Under the pieces are notes generated by a model. The model worked only from the letters and a program-made list of their open reading frames with translations, was not told the origin of the DNA and made no database searches. Made by a program: the position numbers and the translations under genes. From Diphasiastrum complanatum (lineage: Eukaryota > Streptophyta > Lycopodiopsida > Lycopodiales > Lycopodiaceae), in contig CM055095.1 in NCBI GenBank assembly GCA_029204225.1, forward strand, positions 21,681,252 to 21,745,251: a stretch of 64,000 nt of DNA, in the 5' to 3' direction. Positions within the stretch are counted from its first letter, which is position 1. Every line of letters begins with the position of its first letter. This document shows positions 32,451 to 46,671 of the stretch, in pieces.

Positions 32451-33059
32451 AGAGATACACGAAAATAGAGCGACTATATTATCAGTTTGGTTTTAGAGCG
32501 AGATCGTCGATGTCTCACTCGTTGGCGGATTGACTCTCTACTCTTTCGATGTGTTCTGCTCGTTGGTAGACTTTCATGCACAACTATGATATTTTACTTT
32601 CTTACTCTGTTTTCTACATCTCCTTCTATTTCTTACAGATCTCTGTCAAATTCTCATCTCCTTCTTTTTTGTTATGATACAAAGAGGATTGTTTATACCT
32701 CCACTATGTGGAGTTTACAAGATAGCTAAACGTAAAATCACAAGACTAGTTAACGCTAATTAACTAGTTAGTAAGTCTCCGTCATTGCTATTCATTTCAG
32801 TTGGGCGTGAAGCCCGTTGAGCTGCCAGCTGGCAGCGCGAAAGATTTCTCTTTGTTTGTTTTGTAATCTCCCGTTTGCTTTCGTTCTTTTTGTTTCTTTT
32901 CATAGTTTTTGTTTTTGCGTCCCCTTGTAGTTTACGGTCTTGGAGGTGTGTTTATGATTCGCGAATCGTTCGTGCTTCGAGTCAAAGGCACGTTGACTGT
33001 AGTGAATTGTTCTCGTTTGACCTTTGTTGGGGCTCTGCATTCTAATTTGATGTCTGTCC
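32451..33059. other. Spacer between copia fragments
   Basis: No recognisable coding sequence; T-rich segments and short chance frames on both strands. Confidence 0.4.
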
Positions 33060-33380
33060 TCAATCTCCCTCTTGAATGGGCAGCAGTGTGAAGATCTCAT
33101 GGCCTCTTTCGTCTTTCAGTCCAGGGAATGTGGACTCGTCAAACTTCACATCTCTACTCGAAACAACCTTCTTCTTGGTTGGATCGTAGAGTCTGTAACA
33201 CATGTGTTCCATTCGAGTAGCCAACCATGATTGTTTTTTCGGATTTGTCATCGAGCTTGCTTCTCTTTTTTTTCAGAATGTGCTTGTATGTTGCACATCC
33301 AAACACTTGTACATATGATAAATCAGGCTTTCTGCATGTCCACATTTCATATGGTGTTTTGTTTTTCAGTGCTGTCATTG
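33060..33380 (-). pseudogene. pol: Copia element G, integrase C-terminal fragment
   Basis: The minus strand encodes TALKNKTPYEMWTCRKPDLS, then VQVFGCATYKHI, a Lys-rich run, KLDDKSEKTIMVGYSNGT, and after a frame break YRLYDPTKKKVVSSRDVKFD. This is the conserved end of copia integrase where the GKKP/VFG and SRDV blocks lie. It is a different family from D by sequence. No other part of the element is visible. Confidence 0.88.
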
Positions 33381-33627
33381 TAGATCTGGGTACCTGCTAG
33401 GAAACCAAAGATGAAACTGTCAATGGCAGATACAAGAGATAAGACAAAGACACGAGGGAGGCAATCAAGCATGCAGAGTTGTTAGGCAGAAGGAAACAGA
33501 TTGACGTTGTAGTATAGTTTTGTCCTGCCTGTCAGAGGACTACTCAGGGTCGTTCTCTCTTGGAAACACTTACATTCTAACAGAGATGCAAGCCAGGAAC
33601 GTTCATTCACAGATCAGCATACCGCCC
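33381..33627. other. Spacer
   Basis: No feature seen. Confidence 0.3.
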
Positions 33628-33781
33628 AAATGAACATTCAGTAGATTCTACAGCTACATACTCTTAAAAACGAACTGAATCAAATCCTACAATATACTAC
33701 ACTGAAATGAACATTTAGTAGATTCTACAGCTACCTACTCTTAAAAACGAACTGAATCAAATCCTACAATATACTAGAATG
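33628..33781. repeat. 77-bp tandem duplication
   Basis: The unit beginning AAATGAACATTCAGTAG at 33628 repeats at 33705 with about four differences. Confidence 0.9.
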
Positions 33782-34067
33782 AGCTACACTTGCAATAGTT
33801 GACAAAACAAGAAACAAGAACTAATCTACAACATGTTAGAAGTCCAAGAATCAAGAAACCAACCAGTCTTTTGATTTTTGGACATCCCAAGAACATTAAG
33901 AACTGGATTGTAAAGAGATATGCAAGAACTACACCACAAATCCAGCCTATTTAGTTTACTTGAATGTTGGCTCCTACATTGATCCACAAGAAAACATGAA
34001 ATCTAATCCACAACTAGGAAAGCAAGAAAACTAATCCACTCTTTATCCACAACCACACACAATATGA

Positions 34068-34516
34068 ATGGAAGGGCATGATCATAGGGGCATCACTCAA
34101 GAAAACCATTATGATCAAGGAGCTTAGTGTATCATCAAACTCATGGAAAATCTTCTTATTAAGCATGGAGTAGATACAATGCAAAAAGCTCCTCTACACA
34201 AAGAGGGCATCTCTTAAATAAGCAAGAGAGCTTCTTAGGTGGCATCCTAGTGGAATTTCCACATTTCACAAATTACAAGTGGAATAATGCTCTCCACTAG
34301 AGGTCACCATCAAAAGGTGGCACACTCTACTTTCTTTAAGAGGGGTGTACTTGCATTTATTACATTTGCCTAGAAATACTAGTTCCTACATGGTCATTCC
34401 ATCTTCTGGGATTCACCATGAGGCTTACATAGTTCTTGCTTGTCATTCCTAACTAGCATTTCTCGGCTCTCAGTCTTCGTTGGTCTCGTATTCTCAGAGA
34501 CCTCCTCGGTCTAAAG
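34068..34516 (-). repeat. Dispersed LTR-like repeat, copy 2 (inverted)
   Basis: Inverted partner of 5583-6042; same landmarks on the minus strand, including the TATA-like TTATTTAAGAG. The inverted pair spans 29 kb and encloses all of the nested complex. Confidence 0.7.
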
Positions 34517-36264
34517 GTTGCTTTGTATGCAAGATGATGTTCCTCGAATCGAAAAAAAAAGACGAGCAATTGGACAATGTCAATCAATCATATACTAGCT
34601 AGCACAGCATCGATCAACGTCTTTATTACAATGCTAAATGATATTTCAACTAATTACTATGATTTCATATAAGGTTATATAGGTCACACACCAACAATTA
34701 AAAAGATATATCATATAGGTCACATATCACTAAGGTCCTCAATATAACATAAATGCTTTTGATCATGAATCTAAATGACCCCATGCAACCATTTAAGAGG
34801 TCACATGACAACATAATATTATGTCATAAAATCCTAAAAAACTTGTCAAATTACTTGTTTAATAACAATATGTACTATTTTTTATCTCATGATTTTGTCT
34901 TGTATGTCAAATATCAAGAAAAATAAAATTTATAACAATATAATAGCAATTAAATACTACCATAATGATCTTTGAATTGAATTTTTATGTTCCATCATAT
35001 TAAAAAATATATTTTATGTAAGATTTTATGTCAAATCCTACAATAAAATATTCTAATAGAATCTAGAAAATATTATGACTTGCATGAATGACATTTAAAG
35101 CATGCAAGCCCATGTGGGAGACCCTCCCACATGTGAAGAGAGAGAAAAAAAACTGCGTGGATATCGCATGGATAACTTCTGAGTGGATAATCCACGTGAA
35201 ACTTGAATGCCAATAAAACCACATTTTTGTGAGCATTCTTGCTCCTCTTCTCTTGCTTTCAAGTTTTAGTGGTTTTCTTAATCTAGTGTTTAGTGCTCTT
35301 GCTTGCTATTGCTCTTCCAAGCTCTATAGATCTTGCTTACTTGCTTGCTTTTGGTGGCTTTTCCTTGCTAGTGATCTTGCTCTCGCTATTGCTTGCAATC
35401 TCTTCCTAATCTATTGATCTTGCTTGCTGAACGAAGGAAGCAAGGAGGGAGGAAGTGATGATGAGTAGAGATTTAAAATTATATGTAAGGCCTTGTAGAA
35501 GGCAATGTATGAAGGGGGGATTTATTCACTCATCAAAGTACTTCTTTTTAATCAATCAATATAATGTTTTGGCACTACCTCATTCTTGCAAAAATTTTGA
35601 ATGCATATATTTTAAATTCATGAATGCAAATGTATAGTCTATTGAATGCACATCTATTGAATGCAAATGTATCTATTGATGTATTCAATGCAATGTATAG
35701 TTTATTTAATGCACATCTATGGAATGCAAATGTATCTATTGATGTATTCAATGCAATGTATCTATTTTAGCACATGATTTGCATGCTAGAATGCACAATA
35801 GAAAGTAATGGAAAGCATAATGGAAAGTAATGGAAACCACAATATAATACATCAATAGATAACTTAAGCTATCAACTAAATATCAAATGAATCAAAATAA
35901 ATTTGAATTTACCTTTACTATTGTATCTCCATTGTTTTGCAATCTTTTCTTTTCCTTTTGCATGCACTTGATCTTTCAATCCAATGAAAGCTCTTTTTTC
36001 ATTTTTCATATCCAAGCCTACATCACAAACAAAAAAGATCTTAAAACATATGATCACAAAACACATACTATTAACATCCATCAATGAACTAAAATTCCTA
36101 AACGCTATCAATATTCTCACTCACATTCATCCCCATCTCATCCTCACTCCCATCTATACTCTCTTTTTCTCTCTCTCACACAAAAGAAAAAAGGAAGTCG
36201 ACCTCTAGTTTAGGAGCGAACCACATTTTGGTTCGCGCCAAATGTTTTTTTTTTTTGTCAAAAA
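34517..36264. other. AT-rich spacer with small repeats
   Basis: No gene. Contains a perfect 10-bp-stem hairpin at 35111-35133 (CATGTGGGAG, ACC loop, CTCCCACATG), a GTGGATAATCCAC palindrome at 35183-35195 (related to the cluster at 36.3 kb), and a CT-rich stretch at 35230-35430 with repeated CTTGCTTGCT-like phrases. Confidence 0.55.
35649..35772. repeat. 62-bp tandem duplication
   Basis: The unit starting GCACATCTATTGAATGCAAA at 35649 repeats at 35711; only a few substitutions. Confidence 0.88.
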
Positions 36265-36660
36265 AATTTGCGTGGATTATTTCCAGAGATTTAATCATGT
36301 GGATACCGCATGAATAGAAAAAAAAAAATTTACCCACGCGGTATTTACGACCCCAACTTCGATGGATTTCGCGTGGATAAATTTTTTTTTGCGTGGATAA
36401 TTTGCCACGCGGTATCCACGCGAAAGTTGAGCCTTTTTTTTTTAAATCTTACTATGGTATGGATAATCCACGCGTGGATTATCCATGCCAAATTAAAATT
36501 TCCATTTCCGGATCCGGGTGTCGGAGGCTTGCCCAGCTGCCGCTTGTCGGAGTTGTCGTGGATAATCCACGTAGTTTGAATTTCATGACCTCCAACCGAT
36601 CTGCTGTCGGAAATGACACTTGCGTGGAACATCCACGCGTATATCCACGCAAATTTTTTT
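36265..36660. repeat. Field of GTGGATAATCCAC-type palindromes
   Basis: At least eight copies of GCGTGGATA or its complement TATCCACGC in both orientations. The core is a perfect 28-base palindrome at 36459-36486: ATGGATAATCCACG followed by its exact complement CGTGGATTATCCAT. Others are the GCGTGGATAA/TATCCACGCG pair at 36391-36424, CGTGGATAATCCACG near 36557-36571, and CGTGGAACATCCACG near 36624-36638. Open frames reading WIIHAWIIH on both strands are products of this repeat. Confidence 0.8.
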
Positions 36661-37269
36661 TTGGCTGTGCCACCTCCTTTGTATTATGTGTGGATATTTG
36701 CTACATGTGTTCTTATGTTTTAAGAATTCTCAAGATTTTTCAAATTTATTTTTTTGTAATTATATCGACCACATAATCATTACATTTATACTTAGAGATT
36801 AATGGCTTGTTTATGTAAATTTCCTTGAACAAATCATGATGTCCAACATGTACAATCGAATTTTTTGTTCGATGAATGCAATTTTAACTGTCGCACAAAA
36901 TGATAGTAGCACCCATCTGTTATTGTCCAAGATTTACAAATAAGAATCAAAACCAAATAATCCCATGTGTTATACTAAGTACTCACATATTAAGGTCTCA
37001 ACAATGATACTCATTCCTAAGGTTTTTCCTCAAGAACGTGTGTTATGTTTCTTAGGAACACGTTTTCAACCACATTATCAAATTCAATTTCTTCAAAATC
37101 GCATATATATTTAAACTTACAGACACTTTTGCGCATGGGTGAGGGACCCCATGCATCCTCCTCTCCTCACCCATGCCCCGAAGGTCATGTAGAAAACCTG
37201 ATCAAACAAATCTCGGTTCTACTAACAAAGTGCACAGTTTAATTAACAGAGGATGTAAAATGAACTCAA
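36661..37269. other. AT-rich spacer
   Basis: No gene or clear repeat. May include the start of the copia LTR that ends at 38030, but no TG start could be fixed. Confidence 0.35.
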
Positions 37270-38030
37270 AACATTTCTATTCGTCTTCAACCTTGAAAGA
37301 TTCACGAAATATTCTTGTGGTAACTCGAAAGATTTGCGAACAGATTTCTTGTGGTAAATCGAAAGATTCGCGAACAAGTTCTTGTCGCAAAATATTTCAT
37401 TTTTTGTTCAAACCTCACCTGTCGCGAAACTGTCGTCTGTTGTGAACAATTCGTGAAATTTCTTGATTCTTCTTCAAGCTCAAAACTGTCAAGTATCTCG
37501 AACAATTTTCGAAACACGAAGCTGTCGTGAAGAGACAAAGTGTCGCAAACAATTCACGAAACACGAAGCCTAGACGAAAAGATAAACTATCGCAAACAAT
37601 TCACAAACAAAAATTATTTGAGCCTAGAAACAGAGCATTTATTTGAATATCAACCATCGTAACGGTTAGATCTACTTTTACAGAATTAACAAAAGACATA
37701 TCCTGTAGCAATATAAATACATGTGCACTACTCGTTGTAACTCACTCAATCAGAGACACAACAACAAAATAAGAAAGCAAGAGATGTATATTGATGATTT
37801 AGATTCAGAATTATAAAATTCGTTTTTGATCAAAGTTTCTCAATTTCTGATTGTCTAAAATTGTCTATCTAAAATATCTCTTAATTCTGCATGCTTATTC
37901 AATCAAGGCAAAGATTGTTCTATTAGTACATAGATCGGGAACAGACTTGATTCAAGACACTGATATTAGTTTGATTTATTCAAACTTTCATCGTGTTCTC
38001 TGAAGAAGAATTATTACTATTTTTCCTACA
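37270..38030 (+). repeat. Copia element H, 5' LTR region
   Basis: Inferred from the primer site at 38032. The TATA box ATATAAATAC at 37711-37720 and the terminus CCTACA at 38030 fit a copia LTR. The U3 part (37280-37620) holds many TTCGCGAA, TCGTGAA and GTCGCGAAAC-like motifs and a near-duplicate phrase GCAAACAATTCAC at 37553 and 37594. The left end is not determined. Confidence 0.55.
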
Positions 38031-38031
38031 A

Positions 38032-38043
38032 TGGTATCAGAGC
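38032..38043 (+). other. Primer binding site, tRNA-iMet
   Basis: TGGTATCAGAGC, the standard copia primer site, one base after the inferred LTR end. Confidence 0.92.
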
Positions 38044-38169
38044 ATATCAGAGTCGATACAATAGTATCCTCAAATCTCTCTCAACATTCTTCATACATCC
38101 ATCAGCAGCCGCATCTTGAATTTATTCAGAAGAATAAAAGATGTTGACAATCAGCAATATTTAGTCTAA

Positions 38170-38437
38170 GGTCAGTACGATCTTGGATCCATAAGGTTCA
38201 AACTATTTGATCTGGAAATTAAAGACTTCAGTCATATCAAAGGGCGAAGGTCTTTGGCAATGGGTAGAACCAATAGAGGAGAAGCCAATAACTACTCCTG
38301 ACAAAGAACTTCGAGAATGGAGTTTGAGAAATGACAAAGCTGTAGCAATTATTGTGTCATCAGTGCATGACAACATAATGCTAGACCTTACTAACATTCA
38401 ATCTCCATATACAAGAAGAAAAAGAAGAAGAAGATGA
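38170..38437 (+). pseudogene. gag: Copia element H, gag start
   Basis: UBN2-type gag N-terminus: LIWKLKTSVISKGEGLWQWV, then PDKELREWSLRNDKAVAIIV and SVHDNIMLDLTNIQS. About 75 residues, then the sequence turns abruptly into a GAA-rich microsatellite (38409-38455) and no further gag or pol follows. The scrap at 55.6 kb encodes the same kind of protein. Confidence 0.8.
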
Positions 38438-39304
38438 AGAAGAAAAAGAGGGAGAGGGTTAGCAGGCGCCCTCAAGGAGAGAGAAAGTAACAGCAATGCT
38501 TGAAAGGAAATGAATTACAAATGAACAATGAGTACATATAAATAGGCCTTCCAAGGGCCCCTAGACTCTTCCAAACTCTAAGTTCTAGAACCTTCCAAAC
38601 CCACCACTAATTATAGGGCACTCCCAAAAGTCAAGATAGGGCCCCTTAACATAATTAGACTTTACCACTAGACCAAAATCGGGTCCAACTTAACTAAAAC
38701 TATCTTAACATGGTCTAAATGATAAACCTACCCCATGCTTACACAAATCTTAGCCTTTTGGATCAAAATAACCTATGCGAAACTAACATTATCATTTACT
38801 ATTTCTAACAGTTATATTACCATTGTATTGCATGGACAAAAACTCAATGTTTCCATTTATTTGAATTGTCATGGATGGCTCATCCATGTGCAATTTATTT
38901 GTGTTCATCTATTGTCATATGAAGTGTCATTAATAAATACATGATATCCAAGGTTTGAAGATTGGAAAATCAAACATGGCATTTGGAAAATTTAGAGTAA
39001 TTTAATTGTTTGCGAGATTTTTTCTGTAGTTGAGCCATGTGTGATCCCTAGCTAAGTTGATATCTAGAACCTCACTCAAGTGTACCTATGAGTATTACAT
39101 TTGCATATCAACATCTAGCTCATATGATAGATATCAAGTAATTGAAGTTTTTTAGTGATATAGTATACAAACTTAATATTAGATTTGTAGAAAGTATTTT
39201 GTTCTTAGCGTTTCTTTGCTAAAAGAATATGAGAATTATGAACTTTTTCAAATAAATGGGACACAATTTTTACAAATAATTATTTGCAAAATTCTTTGCT
39301 ATAG
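38438..39304. other. Spacer with GAA-rich start
   Basis: No gene seen. AT-rich, ends at the (TG)n tract. Confidence 0.4.
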
Positions 39305-42218
<2,914 letters not shown>

Positions 42219-42220
42219 TA

Positions 42221-44259
42221 CTCTTAGGATACTCATGTATGTATTTGCCTTAAGGCCTGCACCATCCATAAGGAATGGTGACAACATACCAAGAGCTCAT
42301 GTGCGAAATTTAGCAAGTATAATAAAACAACAATCGTGAGCATTGGTAATCCATCTGAATGAGCCTTTGTGGGCTTTATAGGTGTAGAGGAGGTATGGTA
42401 GAGAATCATTTCCCAAGAAAATTTTTGGTAAGAAATTAGTAGTAGTGTCCATTATATATGACATGGAATCCTCAACAGAGTTAGATTGTTCATTGGGAAA
42501 AGGAGTAAAGTCTGGACTACTAAGTCTTTGTATGGCCAACTTTTGTACAAAGTATTTACACATGAAACAGGGGTTGTGTTGTGCTTTATCGATATCGTTT
42601 ACATAAAGAAATGTGGTAATTCATTCTAGTTCATCATTGGCAATCCTATTCTTAGTAAGAGTAGTAGTATTACCATGAACCCATTTCCCCTTTCTAATAT
42701 AGCTTAAAGCACAATCTTTGCAAAAAACAGCATGTTTTATTTTAGTAGTTTCATCTAAAAGTGCGTAATCTAAAAGTGCGTAAGAAGGTAGCAATTTCAT
42801 AAGCTTGAACCATCTCTTATAAAGATTGAAAGCAACTTCGTTCACATTAGCTTGTCATAAAGTAATATGGTTGAAGCCTTTTTCTAAAGATTTTCGTAAG
42901 AAGGAACTTTTCACGACAATACAATCTGTGCATATGACATGACCAAATTTTTCTGAGACTAAATTCTTCAAACGTTTAAAAGTAAGACACTAGCAGAAAT
43001 GTAGGTTTTCTATATCAAATTGACAAAAAACATCATAAGAAAAATACCATTCATTTTTAACACTTGGTAGGTACGACCAACCAAAGATAATGTCATGAAG
43101 GACTTCGTCTACAATACCAAAAAGTCTGCGTAAAACGTGAGCGTAAAAGCCATTCATATGGATAGTCTCAAAAACTCTATTACGGTAACATAAATGTAAA
43201 AAAAGTCTTCTTGTGTTGCTGCTAGTAGTGAACTGGAGATAGCCAGTCGTTGATATGCTAATTTCCCTTCTAATTGTCACGTCTTCATCCTGCACATCGA
43301 TTAGGATCTGTAAAAGTTCAGTTTTTTGATTGGTAGATCATCTTTGGTGCCACTGCTTTGTCCTTCCTTTACCAGGAAAGAACTTGGCTAGGTTATTCAT
43401 CATCAACCAGATAGCATGGTCAAACCAAATGATGGAAGAGCTATTTTTTCATTTTTCACCACATCTATATTTGAAAAAGGTCTTTTCCAATTCCAGATTC
43501 TGGCTTGGTGAAGATTCATTCCTTTGAAGTTGGTCTCAAAGTGGCCTCTAATTTTGGCCCAGGTTTGTTCAGAGGGACAACGTGATGGCTCAAATTTGTT
43601 CATACGAATGATGGTGTCAAAAGAAACAGGGGTCTCAAGTGAAGGATTTCTATGCATGGCGGCTAACTTGTAGACTTTTATTTTTTTTCAGTCAAATGAG
43701 TCATCATGATCCAAAGATCGATAGGGATGGGTGCAAGGAAATCGACAGAAGGCAGACTCCAAAGTTTATAAGACGTGAGCGTGGATTTGTACTCAATAAT
43801 TCTTCCAGAAACAAAGGGTACTTGACAACTTATAGATTGGCAAAAGTCATAAGAAGAGAGGTCACCAATGTCGCAAATGTCTTGAGAGAAGATCTCGAGC
43901 TGAGTGGCACTATCCTCATCAAGGTCATCAGTAAGAACTAAAGGATGCGATGGTAGAGGAGCATCAGACACAGTAGGGGAAATGATAGCAGGAGTAATAT
44001 CATTTTTGTTCTCCAAGCACATGAACACTTTTCTAATGTGCATATTACAAAACTTTTTGTCTTTTTCGAATTTTTCAACGAAATCATTAAGGCGACTATA
44101 AAGATTCTCCACTAAGCTCAAAGTGTCTTTCTTCTTAACAAAATCAAGATAAATCTTTACCGAGTCACTAGTTTCAAGCAGATCAATCAGACAAAGAATC
44201 TTATCGTTAGGTCCAGCAGAAGAATAAATAGCCCTATCAGTGTTAACAAATTTATGCAT
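42221..44259 (-). pseudogene. Broken, unrecognised protein gene
   Basis: The minus strand keeps a coding-like trail for about 2 kb in at least seven open pieces: 44259-43678, 43657-43403, 43295-42990, 42845-42621, 42563-42297 and flanks. It runs in one direction with normal amino acid use. Visible phrases are NVRRVFMCLENKND-like near 44040 (as read HIRKVFMCLENKND), CPSEQTWAKIRGHFETNFKG, LFLHLCYRNRVFETIHMNGF, KHAVFCKDCALSYIRKGKWV (Cys-rich) and TYKAHKGSFRWITNAHDCCF. I know no family for it. There is no intron logic between pieces, so it is probably a multi-frameshifted retrocopy or transposon protein. The 3' end meets a (GA)n tract. Confidence 0.45.
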
Positions 44260-45728
44260 CTCAACGGTCTTTTTTCATACAACAAATCAGTGTCTAAACA
44301 AAATGGTTAGGTGGAGGAAGGCTCCTCATAACCCAAAGAGTCAGCGTCTTGAAATGATCCTGTGGACTAAACCATAAAAATAGACCTTTATTAGCTTATG
44401 AATCGGATAAAAGGTAAAAGCTTCAATACTATCCCAACCAAGAAATAGTCAGATTTACACCACTAGGATTTACAAGACTGCACTTAGTTCCTCTTGACAA
44501 AGCAAGACTGAAGCTTTTTAAAGCCTTTATTTATAATCCAACAAGGTAAAATATAGCTGAAAAGTAAGATACAATACTAAAAAGCACCATAAAGCATAAC
44601 CACTCTCAAGACATCCAGCTAATACCTGCCACCATCCCACACAACAAAACCACTCAAGCTAGTTACATGAGGAAGACAGGTGTCATGGCTGAATGTCAAT
44701 TGTTACTTTTCATACTACTAGTGTACATTACCTTTTTCACATGATAAGGCAAATCCTTACAGAACATAGCCCATGTTGTAATGCTTTTTTTATTGTGGCT
44801 TCTATTGTGAAGTGCCTTCTGTTGATGTGTTCAAAAGTGACTTTGACGATAAATCATACTTCGTGAGTCACAAAACAACACTTTAAGATATCAACTTTTC
44901 ATGTTGCATAAAGTTCTATTGCCATTTATGGGTATTATAAAGCTTAAAAAATCAATTCCCTCTATCTCACCTCGCTCAAATTCAAGATGGCCATTTCTCA
45001 AAATTTTGTTGTTGATTTTGATTTTACGTCAAATTGCTAATGTATGGTGTCATGCAACTCATCCATGACTTTTCTTTTGACTACATTTTATATCGTAGAT
45101 AAATTATCTACAATATAGTGTTGTTTGTCCATTTATACCATCATTCAAAAACAAAAAACAAAACTAGGGCTATGGATCTCATTATTCTACTCATTGTCCA
45201 TGGTTTATTAGTTGAACAAAATCACTTAATGATACACATATCTAAAAAATCATTGGCTACTAGATGATGTTTGTGTTTCTCGAGCATATATCATTGAAAA
45301 CCATTTGTTTAATATTAGTATATCCAAGGTAACCATTATTTTCTTTCTTGTGTTTAGGTATAACATTTTCAATATCACACTTAAAGCAGGTATAAATTTA
45401 TGGCATCCCTTCATCCAATAAATTGTTGTTGGTGTAGGCGCTGGAGCTTTCTTAAATTCATTAATTTGTTAGTATCCTTTGGAGTCCACTCTAGTTGTCT
45501 CAGTGATTTGATAAATCAATCTTGCCCATTTAGAAAATTCTAATATGAACCCTCAATAATACTTGCAATGGCCTAGTGCTTTTTCATTTACCTTTTTACT
45601 ACAATGGCTTGCTCTTATAATGCTTGTATCATTCAATGTGATGCTTTCTAAGGTTTGCTCTCAGATATGGTTAAGTATACTTAGCAAAGGAGTTCTTTGT
45701 TTCAACTTTTTATGGTAAAATGTCAACC
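44260..45728. other. Spacer, no gene seen
   Basis: AT-rich non-coding sequence; nothing recognisable on either strand. Confidence 0.45.
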
Positions 45729-46225
45729 TGTCCTATGATGGACAGATCATGCTTTCTAGTAGACAAATTGAAGCGCGCCTCACTAGTCGTGATGGTAGCA
45801 TTTTGCTTTCTCACATCTCGCTATGGAAATACTTGTGTGGCAGTGATGAATCAGTTGTCCGCATTGTCATCTAAATGCTTTACTTGCTTCTTGTATGGAT
45901 AACAATAGAAAGGCTTTATCTTTGCCTTCTTGAGACTTGAATATGTGTAGATGTCCATAGATGGACATATTGCATATACTTCCTATTGATAATGATGGAT
46001 TATAATGTTGAGGTGTAACCTGGGCAGCGATGGACAACAAACACTTTGTACCTACTCACTTTTTGCTTGCACCACTCCTACTATCCAATGATGGATAGTA
46101 GGAGCAATCACTTTATATCCACTTATGAGTAAACTTGCATGTTGTCCAGTGATGGACAACAGGCTAAAAAAAACTTTTTATTCTCTGAAGCTTCATGTAT
46201 AAATATCGTCTATCATCCAACAATG
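45729..46225. repeat. Five short hairpins of one family
   Basis: Short inverted repeats sharing a TGATGG-like loop side: CTGTCC/GGACAG at 45729-45745, TGTCCAT/ATGGACA at 45952-45967, CTCCTACTATCCA/TGGATAGTAGGAG at 46075-46104 (13-bp perfect stem, ATGA loop), TGTTGTCCA/TGGACAACA at 46140-46161 (GTGA loop) and ATCCA/TGGAT at about 46213-46226. Stem bases change in compensating pairs between copies. Confidence 0.75.
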
Positions 46226-46360
46226 GATAGAAGATGGCTTTCTGGCTCAACTTTTAAGTAAATGTATCACTGGACTATCTATGATTGCATCCTCTCTAAC
46301 ATCATCTTACACTTATTATGCGATACTAAATGCTTATCGGTTTATGGGATAATGTAGCAT

Positions 46361-46656
46361 TGTTGGATAACTACGGCCTGTTAGTTAGAATTAAAGTAGA
46401 ATCATTGTGCTACTGTATTGTGGGTCCTATCAGTTGATAAGGATCAGTTGGCCTCGCCACGAGGCAAGTCGACGGGACACGCTTCCCGCCAACGGCAACC
46501 TGGGTCATGCATGGGTTGCCTTAGTGAACAACTATATGTACAGTGTAATTTCATTTTGAGAAATATAGTTGCTATGTGAGCTTGCTGTGAACAGTGTTTT
46601 TTGCCTGTGTTATTGTTGTGTAGCATGATCTGTGTTCCTGTTTGAAGAAAATTCTA
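46361..46656 (+). repeat. Copia element C, 5' LTR
   Basis: About 296 bases from TGTTGGATAACTACGG to just before the primer site at 46660. TATA-like ACTATATGTACAG at about 46530. The exact right end is uncertain by a few bases. No 3' LTR is in view because the element is cut at 49336. Confidence 0.75.
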
Positions 46657-46659
46657 AGT

Positions 46660-46671
46660 TGGTATCAGAGC
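46660..46671 (+). other. Primer binding site, tRNA-iMet
   Basis: TGGTATCAGAGC directly after the LTR of copia element C. Confidence 0.92.

Noticed and set aside
36310..36776. ORFs on both strands with WIIHAWIIH phrases
   Set aside because: They arise on both strands from the same palindromic GTGGATAATCCAC repeats, so the pattern is in the DNA and not in a protein.
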